Made by a program: the position numbers and the translations under genes. Below the pieces are notes generated by a model. It worked only from the letters and a program-made list of their open reading frames with translations, was not told the DNA's origin and made no database searches. DNA of 11,887 nt from Bacteroidaceae bacterium (GTDB lineage: Bacteria > Bacteroidota > Bacteroidia > Bacteroidales > Bacteroidaceae), in the NCBI GenBank assembly GCA_017548225.1, contig JAFYMV010000212.1, forward strand, positions 1-11,887, in the 5' to 3' direction. Positions 1 through 8,133 of this stretch are shown here, in pieces (position 1 is the stretch's first letter; each line of letters begins with the position of its first letter).

Positions 1-1
1 A

Positions 2-188
2 TAACGTGAGTTCGATATAAGTGCTTGTTTAAGGATTGTCCCCTTAAATTAGGGGGACGAGCGCAACGAAGTGAAGCGGAGGGGGTATTCTCGTGCAAAT
101 AATCGTACCACCTCCCCCTCTACGAGGGTACTCCTCCTATGTTAGGAGGAGATTTTTAAAGTTGTTGTCTTATATCGAACTCACGTTA
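2..188. mobile_element. MITE-like non-coding element with 20-bp terminal inverted repeats
   Basis: Positions 2-21 (taacgtgagttcgatataag) are the exact reverse complement of positions 169-188, giving a 187-bp unit with perfect 20-bp terminal inverted repeats. Both ends are TA, so a TA target duplication, as made by Tc1/mariner-like transposases, is possible but cannot be separated from the inverted repeat itself. The interior has no open reading frame and is full of short stems: cccct/agggg at 40-44/51-55, gaggggg/ccccctc at 79-85/114-120, an alternative ccctc/gaggg at 116-120/124-128, and ctcctccta/taggaggag at 131-139/143-151 with a 3-nt loop. Size, perfect ends and lack of coding fit a miniature non-autonomous transposable element or dispersed palindromic repeat. 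A structured RNA is the alternative. The other copies that would settle this lie outside the window. Confidence 0.6.
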
Positions 189-195
189 ACTATAA

Positions 196-423
196 ACCCT
201 GATTATTAGAAACACCAGCGGGAGTCTGCAGACATCGCGCGTGGTACTCAATACCTCGGAATCTTACAAGTCAGCCTTAATGCAGCGCTATGAGTCTGAC
301 GAGTTCTCGCCTTCAGTATTCATCAAGAGCACCAATATAGGTTTCCTCGCCGAAGTATCGCTCATCAAAGTCCTCCGCACCATATCCTCACTTGAAAGAC
401 GTAGAAAAGTTACCATTTACTAA
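196..423 (+). pseudogene. Short open stretch of unknown function, possible 3' gene remnant
   Basis: After in-frame stops at 187-189 and 193-195, this frame stays open to the TAA at 421-423, about 75 codons. The only possible starts are GTG at 241 (60 residues) and ATG at 280 (47 residues). Neither has a TAnnTTTG promoter element or A-rich leader upstream. The translation has no signal peptide, membrane segment or motif I recognise, and it ends in a basic patch, ERRRKVTIY. Codon choice looks reasonably coding-like, so it may be the tail of a gene whose 5' part was lost near the adjacent inverted-repeat element. It could also be a chance open frame: the codon-aligned opposite strand also reads as a plausible acidic peptide but has several stops. 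Function unknown. Confidence 0.3.
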
Positions 424-435
424 GTAAACACAAAT

Positions 436-463
436 AAAAAGAGGGTACAATTGTACCCTCTTT
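436..463 (-). terminator. Rho-independent terminator of the M60 peptidase gene
   Basis: Positions 438-463 are a perfect 26-bp palindrome (13 bp per arm, centred on caattg) lying 21 bp beyond the stop codon of the minus-strand gene. Read on the minus strand, the 3' arm runs into TTTTTATTTG, a suitable U-rich tail. On the plus strand only three T follow the stem, so termination of rightward transcription is possible but weaker. Confidence 0.8.
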
Positions 464-484
464 CGTTATGCTCTAATCTTCTTA

Positions 485-3400
485 TTAGAGAGATACCTTC
501 ACGCTATATTCCCCAACCTTCACGATTGCAGTTCCTGCGTTCATTCCAGTGTGGATGGTTGCAGTACCGCTTGTTGCGGTAAAGGTAGTTATCTGCTTAC
601 CAGTGATATCGTATGCGCTTACTACAGTACCGATGGCAAGACCTTCAATAGTAATCACACCATCTTTGCTTTGGATAGACAAAGTTGTAGTTCCTACTGT
701 AAAGATTCCAGAATCTTTCTTCTGTACAGTCACTTCACATGTCGCAGTCAGGCCGCTATCGTCATTTGCAGTTGCAGTGATAGTTGCTTTGCCTGCAGCG
801 ATGGCCTTTACCTTACCTGTAGAATCTACTACTGCAATGGTTGTGTCACTGCTACTCCATGTCACCGTATGGTTGGTAGCGTATACAGGGCCTGTTTCCA
901 CAGTCAATGTAATAGAATCTCCCTCCGTGAGTGTAGCCTTTGTCTTACTTATAGTGAGACTAGAAATGGGCTCATTGGTGAGGCTGATGGTGCGTACACG
1001 TTGTAGTTTCCATGCGGTGCGGTCTTCGGCACTTATCTCTATCAGTTCAGTAGTGCTGCCCATCTTCATGTACCAATTGCCATTTTCTGTAGACATTGTA
1101 AGTCCAGTACCCTCCTCATTAAGCGCCATAGCGAACTCGTGAAGAGTTTCTGCTTCCTTATCCACATAAAGTTTGCCTTCCTTTTCTGTTATAGCTTTTC
1201 CAGTACCATAGTTATAAGCAGTATACTTGCCCTGTTGACTTCCCTGTTTGAAGTAGAACCAATAGTTGAAATCCTCAAGGTCATTATTCATATCTGTTGC
1301 GATACGACCCTTGTCTTTTGACTTGGGCAAATAGCTATAAGCATATTCTCCATTGTCATTGCGAATCAAGTAGTAGATGACAAGTTCTTCATCTGTACTT
1401 ACATTAGGCAATGAGGTCAAATCATCTGCCAACTTAATAGCCCATTTGGCATTGCTTCCGGTTTGATTTCCTGCCCATGCTTGATTGTTAGATGAAACAT
1501 TGTACAAACGAACATTTTCATTCTTTGTAGACTGAATGAATATATCTCCAGGAGCTTCGGCAGAAACCACAGTAAATGCCACAGCATCCTCAATATCTGT
1601 AGACTTTGCTTCAGCACGCTTTCCACTTGCCAAAGAAGTAATGTAGTTTCCAGAAGAACGATGCTGTATATAATAGGTACCTTCTTCTTCAGCGTTGATA
1701 AATCTCCATTGTCTGTCTTCAGAAATCTCCTCAGCCTCATCCAGTGTTGTCTTCAGACCTGCATTAGCAATATCCAAATAACGTTTTGTATTAGAAGAGA
1801 GACTGATTGAGTAAAAATTATTGGGCTTGAGAGGTACACGGGCTGCACTATTAGCTTGTATGCCTGCTGTTGCTGCATCCAAATTGATATACCATTCACC
1901 ATATTTGTATTCGGTAGTATCAGCAAACTCGATTACGCTATCAATTTTTGCCACAAGCGAAACATAGTCAGCTACAGAGTCAGGAATCAAGTAACCAATC
2001 TTTGTACCTGTGTTATCAGTTTTTTCCAGATAATTCTTCGCTATTTTTAATGCATCTTGCAATTTTTTCAACTGCTGCTCTGCAGTTCCCTGGAGAGCCT
2101 TATTTATTACTACTACATCCTCATCAGTAGCAGCTACAGCATACAAGGTAGCCTCACCAGAACGCAACATGTTAGCAGTTTCCTTATTAAGAGAGAAGGT
2201 GTGGTTATTTGAGAAAGCTCGTATTGCACCTTCTTTGTCGTAAACTGCAAAACCGACAGCACCTTGTCCACCCTCAACGGTTAGTTTGAGATTTACCAAT
2301 GAATACACGTATTCTCCTGTAATAGGTGTGCCTTTGAGGTAGTCAACATAGAGACCCACTTCACCATTCTCACCTCTGCCTGTTTCGGAATCCCAATAGC
2401 TGCGACGAGTCTTACCGTCATGACCATAGGTTACTCCCTTGGTACAGTCGTTGATGAAGAGCACCTTATTGTTTACAGGATAGCCCTTAGCTTTTACCTC
2501 AGCAATAGCCTTGTCAATTTCCTGTTGTGTTGTATAATACTTAGAGTTGGTATAGTCGCCTTGGAATACTCCATTTACAGGCTCGAAGCAGCCATATGCA
2601 CGGAAGAATTCGGTGAGGTCCTCTTGTGCTGCCTCACAGCAGAGTTGGTAGAAATGGAGATAAGACTTGTAACCATTGGTGAGTTGGAATCCAACTTCCT
2701 CCATTTCGCCTGTTTTTTCATTTCTCTGCATCTCGCTACCACTACCATAGCTGCGCTCCATCGGTTTCTGACGAATCAACTCGAACAAGCGGGGGAAGAA
2801 TTGGGTGTTGTTACCTACACGGTGGTAGTACAACCACAAGCGATAGTAGCGTTGTGTGAGCGCCCAGATGTTATTGCTGAGGAGGTAGCCTCCACTCTTG
2901 AAGTTGTCGTATACATGAGCGAGGTTACCTTCAGTACCGTTCACGCGTGATGTTCCCATACCCATATACCATGCAGCAATGTTGGCAAAAGTATTATTAG
3001 TTACCTCCATTTCACCATTGAGGGTATAGAGTGCCTGGTGCTGGTGCCCAATCTCATGGGCAGGTCCCCATGTAGGACCAGCTTCAGTAGCAATGCAAGT
3101 CAAGATGCTGTGTGTGGTGTTAATATGATAGCCAGAGTGGTCCCAGCTACCATACATATATCCAGTGCGTGTACCGAAAGCCACACCACGATGATTGTAG
3201 TACTCACCATAGTCGCCATCACGATCCTTGATGCTATCGCAGAATGCTTCAAGAGCATCATCGTAGTTGTAGATTTCTGCAGGATTCTCCCAATTGCCAT
3301 CCAAACGGGGGAATAGCTTATTCATTGAATCTACATCAGCTCTGCTAGCTACACCAAGAGTCATTTTTTCTGAAAGGAAAATACGGTCCCAAGCTTCAAC

Positions 3401-4861
3401 GATACCATTGATGCGCTGATTGGGGGCAGTGAACGCGGGGCTATTGGGCATCTGTGTAGGCAGCTGCTCAGGGAAGTAATAAGCCAAACCCTTTTCGCTC
3501 CAAGTAGACCCCTTATCATCGGTATAGTTGACTACATCGTTCAATTCGAACTGAAGAACCTCATAGCGACCGAGAATGGTAATGTTCTCCAAGTTGGCAC
3601 GCTCCTCGTAGTATACCCAGTCGTCATCATTGTCGGGAGTATAAAGTTCATCGCCTGCTACATTATAGTAACCGTTGATATAACCGCCCTCTACATGTAT
3701 CTTGAGGTCAGCATGGTCGCTCAACTTGTTAGTAAATTTTCTCTTATTCTTATCGTAAGTATGTACGAGGTAATTGAAGTAGAGTGCGCTACCGTTACTT
3801 CTAATGGGGACAATGTTCAACCCCTGTTTCAAGCGCACACCACTATTGCCGTAACCATTGTTGTAGTTAGGCATCTTAGAATGACCTACAATCCATGTAG
3901 CCCACAATTCTGCACCCTCCTTGATAGTGTCAGACACCATAATGTAGAGCACTTGGTGATTGTTGGCATAGAGACCTGTGGGGTTGTCCATGTTGGTGTG
4001 TCCTTGGTGGCCAATCCACTCGGTGATTTCACCTGCGATACTGTGAGGCTCAATCATCTGTACACGGAACTTCTTGGCATAGTTTGCATCCCATCCTGGT
4101 TTGTCAGCCTTTTCGTTATCCTCAGCCCATTCGTTGCTATTCACCTTTACGGCCATAGCAATCAACTCGGCGGGAAGATTGTCTGCAGTCATGGCTGCAA
4201 CCAAATCCTCTTTCTTGGCCGAAGCAAACTCCTCTTTAAGAACGGTGCAAGCTGCATCCTCAAAATACTTAGCAAGTGCTACCTCGAAATTATCAAGGTT
4301 TGCAAGGAGTTCTTCGCATCTATTTTCAAACTCCGTTTTCTTTTTCAAATACTCAGCATATTCGGCTTGTGCCAATTCCATAGCCTCTTTTGAGACTTCA
4401 ACTGCAGCAAACTGCCATTCAGAGGCTTCGCAGTCAACCCATCTTACAACATTGCCGTTACCACCCTTACTGTGAAGACCCTGTCCTTTCAAGCTGGGAT
4501 CAAAAATGTTGTACCCCTTCTTGCTGCCACCAAGAGTGATGGTGAATGTCTTGGGAGTTGCACCAGTCCAATAGGGAACCTCTGTACCGGTGTTACCAGT
4601 CTGGATGTAAGCACCAGTATAGGCGTTCTGGATGCTATAGCCAGAACCCTCCTTTTTCAAAATCCACAACTGATCGAAATCATCCTCGTCGCCAATAGTA
4701 GTGGTACAACGAAGATTGTTGTTCTCATAATTCTCCATCAATGCGGCATTATAACCCACATTGACAATGCGGAACACGCCCTCAGAAGGGGCCACATACT
4801 GTGCGCGCAAGCCGAAAACGGCAAGGGCAAACAATACTAAAAGATTTAATTTCTTTTTCAT
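485..4861 (-). CDS. Secreted multidomain M60-family (enhancin-like) metallopeptidase
   Basis: Predicted zinc metallopeptidase of the M60 family, whose characterised members cleave mucins and other O-glycosylated proteins. Numbering from Met at 4861 (1,458 residues): signal peptide 1-20 (MKKK, hydrophobic core, LRA/Q); beta-trefoil, ricin-like region 25-157; charged helical linker about 158-250; M60 beta-sandwich about 275-400; catalytic region about 417-760, with the zinc motif HEIGH at 602-606 (His602, Glu603, His606) and a likely third ligand Glu619 in EVTNN; beta-sandwich about 785-925; lectin-like regions about 1012-1147 and 1157-1289; bacterial Ig-like (BIG2) domain about 1300-1379; C-terminal domain 1385-1458 resembling type IX sorting domains (AYDITGKQI, IVKVGEYSVKVSL). 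The Met at 4873 is an equally possible start. The longer frame from 4930 puts 23 residues before the signal peptide and is unlikely. With no lipobox Cys, surface delivery through the C-terminal domain is inferred. Substrate is inferred from the family. Confidence 0.9.
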   Translation of the reverse strand: MKKKLNLLVLFALAVFGLRAQYVAPSEGVFRIVNVGYNAALMENYENNNLRCTTTIGDEDDFDQLWILKKEGSGYSIQNAYTGAYIQTGNTGTEVPYWTGATPKTFTITLGGSKKGYNIFDPSLKGQGLHSKGGNGNVVRWVDCEASEWQFAAVEVSKEAMELAQAEYAEYLKKKTEFENRCEELLANLDNFEVALAKYFEDAACTVLKEEFASAKKEDLVAAMTADNLPAELIAMAVKVNSNEWAEDNEKADKPGWDANYAKKFRVQMIEPHSIAGEITEWIGHQGHTNMDNPTGLYANNHQVLYIMVSDTIKEGAELWATWIVGHSKMPNYNNGYGNSGVRLKQGLNIVPIRSNGSALYFNYLVHTYDKNKRKFTNKLSDHADLKIHVEGGYINGYYNVAGDELYTPDNDDDWVYYEERANLENITILGRYEVLQFELNDVVNYTDDKGSTWSEKGLAYYFPEQLPTQMPNSPAFTAPNQRINGIVEAWDRIFLSEKMTLGVASRADVDSMNKLFPRLDGNWENPAEIYNYDDALEAFCDSIKDRDGDYGEYYNHRGVAFGTRTGYMYGSWDHSGYHINTTHSILTCIATEAGPTWGPAHEIGHQHQALYTLNGEMEVTNNTFANIAAWYMGMGTSRVNGTEGNLAHVYDNFKSGGYLLSNNIWALTQRYYRLWLYYHRVGNNTQFFPRLFELIRQKPMERSYGSGSEMQRNEKTGEMEEVGFQLTNGYKSYLHFYQLCCEAAQEDLTEFFRAYGCFEPVNGVFQGDYTNSKYYTTQQEIDKAIAEVKAKGYPVNNKVLFINDCTKGVTYGHDGKTRRSYWDSETGRGENGEVGLYVDYLKGTPITGEYVYSLVNLKLTVEGGQGAVGFAVYDKEGAIRAFSNNHTFSLNKETANMLRSGEATLYAVAATDEDVVVINKALQGTAEQQLKKLQDALKIAKNYLEKTDNTGTKIGYLIPDSVADYVSLVAKIDSVIEFADTTEYKYGEWYINLDAATAGIQANSAARVPLKPNNFYSISLSSNTKRYLDIANAGLKTTLDEAEEISEDRQWRFINAEEEGTYYIQHRSSGNYITSLASGKRAEAKSTDIEDAVAFTVVSAEAPGDIFIQSTKNENVRLYNVSSNNQAWAGNQTGSNAKWAIKLADDLTSLPNVSTDEELVIYYLIRNDNGEYAYSYLPKSKDKGRIATDMNNDLEDFNYWFYFKQGSQQGKYTAYNYGTGKAITEKEGKLYVDKEAETLHEFAMALNEEGTGLTMSTENGNWYMKMGSTTELIEISAEDRTAWKLQRVRTISLTNEPISSLTISKTKATLTEGDSITLTVETGPVYATNHTVTWSSSDTTIAVVDSTGKVKAIAAGKATITATANDDSGLTATCEVTVQKKDSGIFTVGTTTLSIQSKDGVITIEGLAIGTVVSAYDITGKQITTFTATSGTATIHTGMNAGTAIVKVGEYSVKVSL

Positions 4862-4891
4862 AAGTTTTATCATGGATAAATGGTTAGTACT

Positions 4892-4941
4892 AAATTTCTT
4901 AAACACAAGAATGATTTCTAAAAAACACAAGAATGCATTCT
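4892..4941. repeat. Direct repeat and palindrome in the leader of the M60 gene
   Basis: The 13-mer aaacacaagaatg occurs exactly at 4901-4913 and 4923-4935, a 22-bp period or about two helical turns. The string atttct precedes each copy (4894-4899 and 4914-4919) with slightly different spacing, so this looks like a tandem duplication of roughly 22 bp. It adjoins a perfect 12-bp palindrome, agaatgcattct, at 4930-4941, which overlaps the predicted transcription start. Repeated sites next to a start suggest an operator or a leader RNA element. That role is inference only. Confidence 0.5.
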
Positions 4942-4947
4942 ACGGAA

Positions 4948-4955
4948 CAAAGGTA
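4948..4955 (-). promoter_or_regulatory. Bacteroidota -7 promoter element for the M60 gene
   Basis: The minus strand reads TACCTTTG here, matching the TAnnTTTG -7 consensus of the primary Bacteroidota sigma factor. A start a few bases downstream, near 4940-4943, would give a leader of about 80 nt before Met 4861. No convincing TTTG -33 element is visible upstream, only T-rich sequence, so the promoter may be weak or activator-dependent. Confidence 0.6.
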
Positions 4956-5021
4956 TGGTTTTTTGTTGAAAATATAATAAAATTGGTGGAAAAAAGTAAA
5001 AAAAATGTTCCGAATCAATAT

Positions 5022-5056
5022 TTTGCTAAAATATTCACTTGCTTTTTGTACCTTTG
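5022..5056 (+). promoter_or_regulatory. Bacteroidota promoter for the TPR/barrel operon
   Basis: TACCTTTG at 5049-5056 matches the TAnnTTTG -7 consensus, and TTTG at 5022-5025 is a candidate -33 element with a spacer of 23 bp, at the long end. The predicted start near 5061-5063 leaves an A-rich leader of about 20 nt (aaataaaa just before the ATG). This supports translation from 5083, not from the ATG at 5005, which lies upstream of the promoter element. Confidence 0.7.
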
Positions 5057-5082
5057 TGAAAAGTTTTGAATTACAAATAAAA

Positions 5083-8000
5083 ATGAAGAAAATTGTAATA
5101 TTACTGTTGACCTGCGCCATACTCCCCATGCAGGCTCAAAACATCAAGAATGTTCTCCGCAATGATGAGCATTCTGAGAGGTTGTTACAGGAGGCTAAAC
5201 TGCTTTACAATGAGCATTGCTATGATATGGCCGAAGAGTTGCTTGATCAGGTACAAAGGGAAAGTTTAACTCAAGCACAACAGCACGAAGTAGCTTATCT
5301 ACAATCACTTGTCGCCTATTCTTGCAATCCAGAGACAGCAGCAGGTGTGATAGAAGAATACCTACAGTGCTACCCTGATGCGCCAGAGCAGCACCGCATG
5401 AAAGCGTTGGCTTTGTTGAGCCACTATGCTCAAGGAAATTATGCCAAGGTAGTGCGAGACATGCAAGAAATAGATCCTGCCATGCTTGCAGATAAGGAGC
5501 GCGACGACATTATCTTGGCCTATGCCCTATCCTTAGTCAAGGAGGGACAGTATGAGGAGGCTACTTTACAATTGAATATATTGGACCTCGTTTGCGACCA
5601 TTACGATAACGAGGTTGCCTTTTATACGGCCTATATCGACTATATGAACAAGCGCTACGATGCTGCAGAAGAAGGTTTTACACAAGCCCTAAACACAGAA
5701 AAGCACCATCGCCCGTCGCGTTATTATCTGGCCCAAATCATGTTGGAAACAAAGGGCTATGTCGAAGCCGACTCATTGGCTACTGCCTATATTGAGGAGT
5801 ACAGTAACGACGAATACACATTAGAGATGACACGCATACAGGGTGAGGCGCTCTATGGACAAAAACGATATCTGCAGGCAGCTGTAGTGCTAGAGGATTA
5901 TTTGGCAGGTGCCGATGAGCCCAAACGCGAAGCATTGTACCAATTGGGTATGTCGCATTTCAACACTGAAGAGCATCTGCGCGCTCCCGAACTATTTGCC
6001 ATGGTAAGTGATGGCGATGATGCCATAACACAAAGCGCCCAGCTCCATGCAGGTTTGTCATACCTTGCTCTCGGCGACAAGAACAAGGCGCGCCTATGTT
6101 TCGAGCAAGCGGCTACGATGACTGCTGTCCCCGACCTGCGTGAACGCGCCATGTACAATTATACGGTTTGCATGCACGAGACCTCTTATTCTGGATTTGG
6201 CGAATCAGTAGCCATTCTCGAGCGCTTCCTCAATGAGTTCCCCCGCTCGGTATACGCTGACCGCGTAAACAGCTACCTCGTGGAGACCTACATGAATACA
6301 AAGAACTATGATGCTGCTTTGCAGTCCATTGCCAAGATTAAACAACCGAGCAATACGATACTCAAGGCCAAGCAACAGCTACTCTACAAGGCTGGTGCAG
6401 AAGCTTTTGCTGGTGGAGACATCAATAAGGCAATTACCAAACTTAACGAATCGCTCAAAGTAGGTAACTATGACCGCCAAGCTGGTGCCGATGCTCTTTT
6501 CTGGCGTGGTGAGATTTATTTCCGAAAAGGTAATTTTCCCCAAGCCTCGCGCGACTATACTCAATATCTCAATATTACGGGCGATCAAAAAGGCCGCACC
6601 TATGGATTGGCACTCTATGGATTGGGCTACGCGCATTTCATGCAGAAGAATTATCAGGATGCCTTCAGCCAGTTCAACAAGCTGACACAATCCTACTCCG
6701 CCACTTCTGGTGCCATTGACAAGGCTACTTTGGCCGATACCTACATGCGTATTGGCGATTGCTACTTCCACTCACGCAAGTATAATGCTGCAGAGGAAGC
6801 ATACAATAAGGCCATTGCCACCGAGCCCTCGCAAGCCGACTATGCTGTATACCAAAAGGCCTTTACTCAAGGACTTTCGGGCCGCTACGAGGACAAGATT
6901 GGCACACTCACCTATCTTACCAAGACCTATCCACAATCAGACTATTTCGACGATGCTCTCTATGAGACGGGCCGCGCTTATGTACAACTTGAGAATAGCA
7001 CACAGGCCATATCTGCCTTTGAGCAGCTCACCGAGCAGTTCCCTCAAAGCCAATATGCCCCCATTGCAGGTAACGAGATTGCACTCATCCATTATCAGTG
7101 CAACCGCATACGAGCAGCTATACAGTCTTACAAGGCAGTCATCACCAACTACCCCAATAGCGAACAGGCCAAAGTGGCCATGCGCGATCTCAAGAACCTC
7201 TATGTAGAGGAGAACATGGTAGATAGCTATGTAGAATTTGCCTCAAAGACCGAAGGCATGGTGGCAGTGAATGTCAATGAGCACGACTCGCTCAGCTACA
7301 AAGCTGCCGAGATGGCCTATGCGCGTGGCGATGAAAAGGATGCTACCGAGGGCTTCACCAAGTATCTTGTCCAGTTCCCCACAGGAGCTTATACCACTGA
7401 TGCACAATACTATTTGGGATGCATCTACTATAAGGCCAACAACTACAACCAAGCCAAGACATACCTTTCGAAAGTTACTGCTCGCCACAGCAGCAAGTAC
7501 TGCGAGGAGGCTACACGCATGCTTGCCGACTTGGCATATAACAATAGAGATTACGACTTAGCCGTTGAGGCATACGGTAGCCTCATTGAAATTACGGGCA
7601 ACTCCTCTACCAAATTGCATGCCCAAGTGCATCGCTTGCGTTCGGCATGGGTTTTGACCAACTATACCCTTGTCATTAAGGAAAGTGAGCAAGTACTCGC
7701 TAATAGCAAATTGGCTCCCGAAACAGCCACCGAGCTGCGCTACTATCGTGCCAAGGCATACCTTACCCAAGGCAAGAACGAATCAGCCATTGATGACTTG
7801 CGCATCCTCGCCAAAGATACCCGTAATATTTATGGTGCCGAGGCAAAGTATCAATTAGCACAAATCTACTACAACATCAAACAGTACGACAACGCCGAGA
7901 AGGAGGTGCTTGACTACATCAATGTAAGCACTCCCCACAGCTATTGGTTGGCACGCAGTTTCGTATTGCTGGCCGATGTTTATATGAAAAATGAGAAATA

Positions 8001-8115
8001 CATCGAAGCCAAGCAATACCTCATATCTTTGAAGCAGAGTTACCAAGCCGAAGATAACATCGCATCAATGATTGAGAACCGCTTGAAGACTTTGGAAACC
8101 ATGATGAATAATTAA
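5083..8115 (+). CDS. Large exported TPR-repeat protein
   Basis: A 1,010-residue protein with a signal peptide (MKKIVILLLTCAILPMQAQ, probable signal peptidase I cleavage after Ala18; Cys11 sits in a poor lipobox context) followed almost entirely by tetratricopeptide-type helical repeats. Clear repeat units include those around residues 185-215, 252-275, 320-345, 464-500, 505-535, 554-585, 622-655, 775-800, 811-840 and 916-945, with the usual pattern of aromatic, Gly or Ala, and Tyr-x-x-Ala (for example ALYGLGYAHFMQKNYQDAF). Such repeats bind protein partners. No catalytic domain is visible. It should act in the periplasm, perhaps at the inner face of the outer membrane. It lies 18 bp upstream of an outer-membrane barrel gene and is probably co-transcribed with it, so a shared complex is likely. 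Function is not known to me. Similarity to BamD-, AlgK- or PgaA-type TPR partners of barrels is by architecture only. Confidence 0.9.
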   Translation: MKKIVILLLTCAILPMQAQNIKNVLRNDEHSERLLQEAKLLYNEHCYDMAEELLDQVQRESLTQAQQHEVAYLQSLVAYSCNPETAAGVIEEYLQCYPDAPEQHRMKALALLSHYAQGNYAKVVRDMQEIDPAMLADKERDDIILAYALSLVKEGQYEEATLQLNILDLVCDHYDNEVAFYTAYIDYMNKRYDAAEEGFTQALNTEKHHRPSRYYLAQIMLETKGYVEADSLATAYIEEYSNDEYTLEMTRIQGEALYGQKRYLQAAVVLEDYLAGADEPKREALYQLGMSHFNTEEHLRAPELFAMVSDGDDAITQSAQLHAGLSYLALGDKNKARLCFEQAATMTAVPDLRERAMYNYTVCMHETSYSGFGESVAILERFLNEFPRSVYADRVNSYLVETYMNTKNYDAALQSIAKIKQPSNTILKAKQQLLYKAGAEAFAGGDINKAITKLNESLKVGNYDRQAGADALFWRGEIYFRKGNFPQASRDYTQYLNITGDQKGRTYGLALYGLGYAHFMQKNYQDAFSQFNKLTQSYSATSGAIDKATLADTYMRIGDCYFHSRKYNAAEEAYNKAIATEPSQADYAVYQKAFTQGLSGRYEDKIGTLTYLTKTYPQSDYFDDALYETGRAYVQLENSTQAISAFEQLTEQFPQSQYAPIAGNEIALIHYQCNRIRAAIQSYKAVITNYPNSEQAKVAMRDLKNLYVEENMVDSYVEFASKTEGMVAVNVNEHDSLSYKAAEMAYARGDEKDATEGFTKYLVQFPTGAYTTDAQYYLGCIYYKANNYNQAKTYLSKVTARHSSKYCEEATRMLADLAYNNRDYDLAVEAYGSLIEITGNSSTKLHAQVHRLRSAWVLTNYTLVIKESEQVLANSKLAPETATELRYYRAKAYLTQGKNESAIDDLRILAKDTRNIYGAEAKYQLAQIYYNIKQYDNAEKEVLDYINVSTPHSYWLARSFVLLADVYMKNEKYIEAKQYLISLKQSYQAEDNIASMIENRLKTLETMMNN

Positions 8116-8133
8116 CCAAAAACGACACGCACG

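Noticed and set aside
2..188. Reading the repeated ends as CRISPR repeats
   Set aside because: There are only two copies, in inverted orientation, with no regular spacing and no cas genes nearby.
3695..4393. Plus-strand open frame of 232 codons, and similar ones at 549-1142 and 2420-2950
   Set aside because: They lie wholly antisense to the M60 peptidase gene, which has a signal peptide, catalytic motif and domain order. The antisense products show no motif and no promoter.
4862..4930. N-terminal extension of the M60 peptidase from the ATG at 4930
   Set aside because: It would precede the signal peptide by 23 residues and overlaps the non-coding direct repeats. Met 4861 (or 4873) fits better.
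5005..5082. N-terminal extension of the TPR protein from the ATG at 5005
   Set aside because: It would start upstream of the TACCTTTG promoter element and place 26 residues before an otherwise normal signal peptide beginning at 5083.
5113..5115. Lipoprotein anchoring of the TPR protein through Cys11 (LLTC)
   Set aside because: Thr precedes the Cys where Gly, Ala or Ser is expected, and the hydrophobic core continues beyond it to a good signal peptidase I site (MQA/Q).
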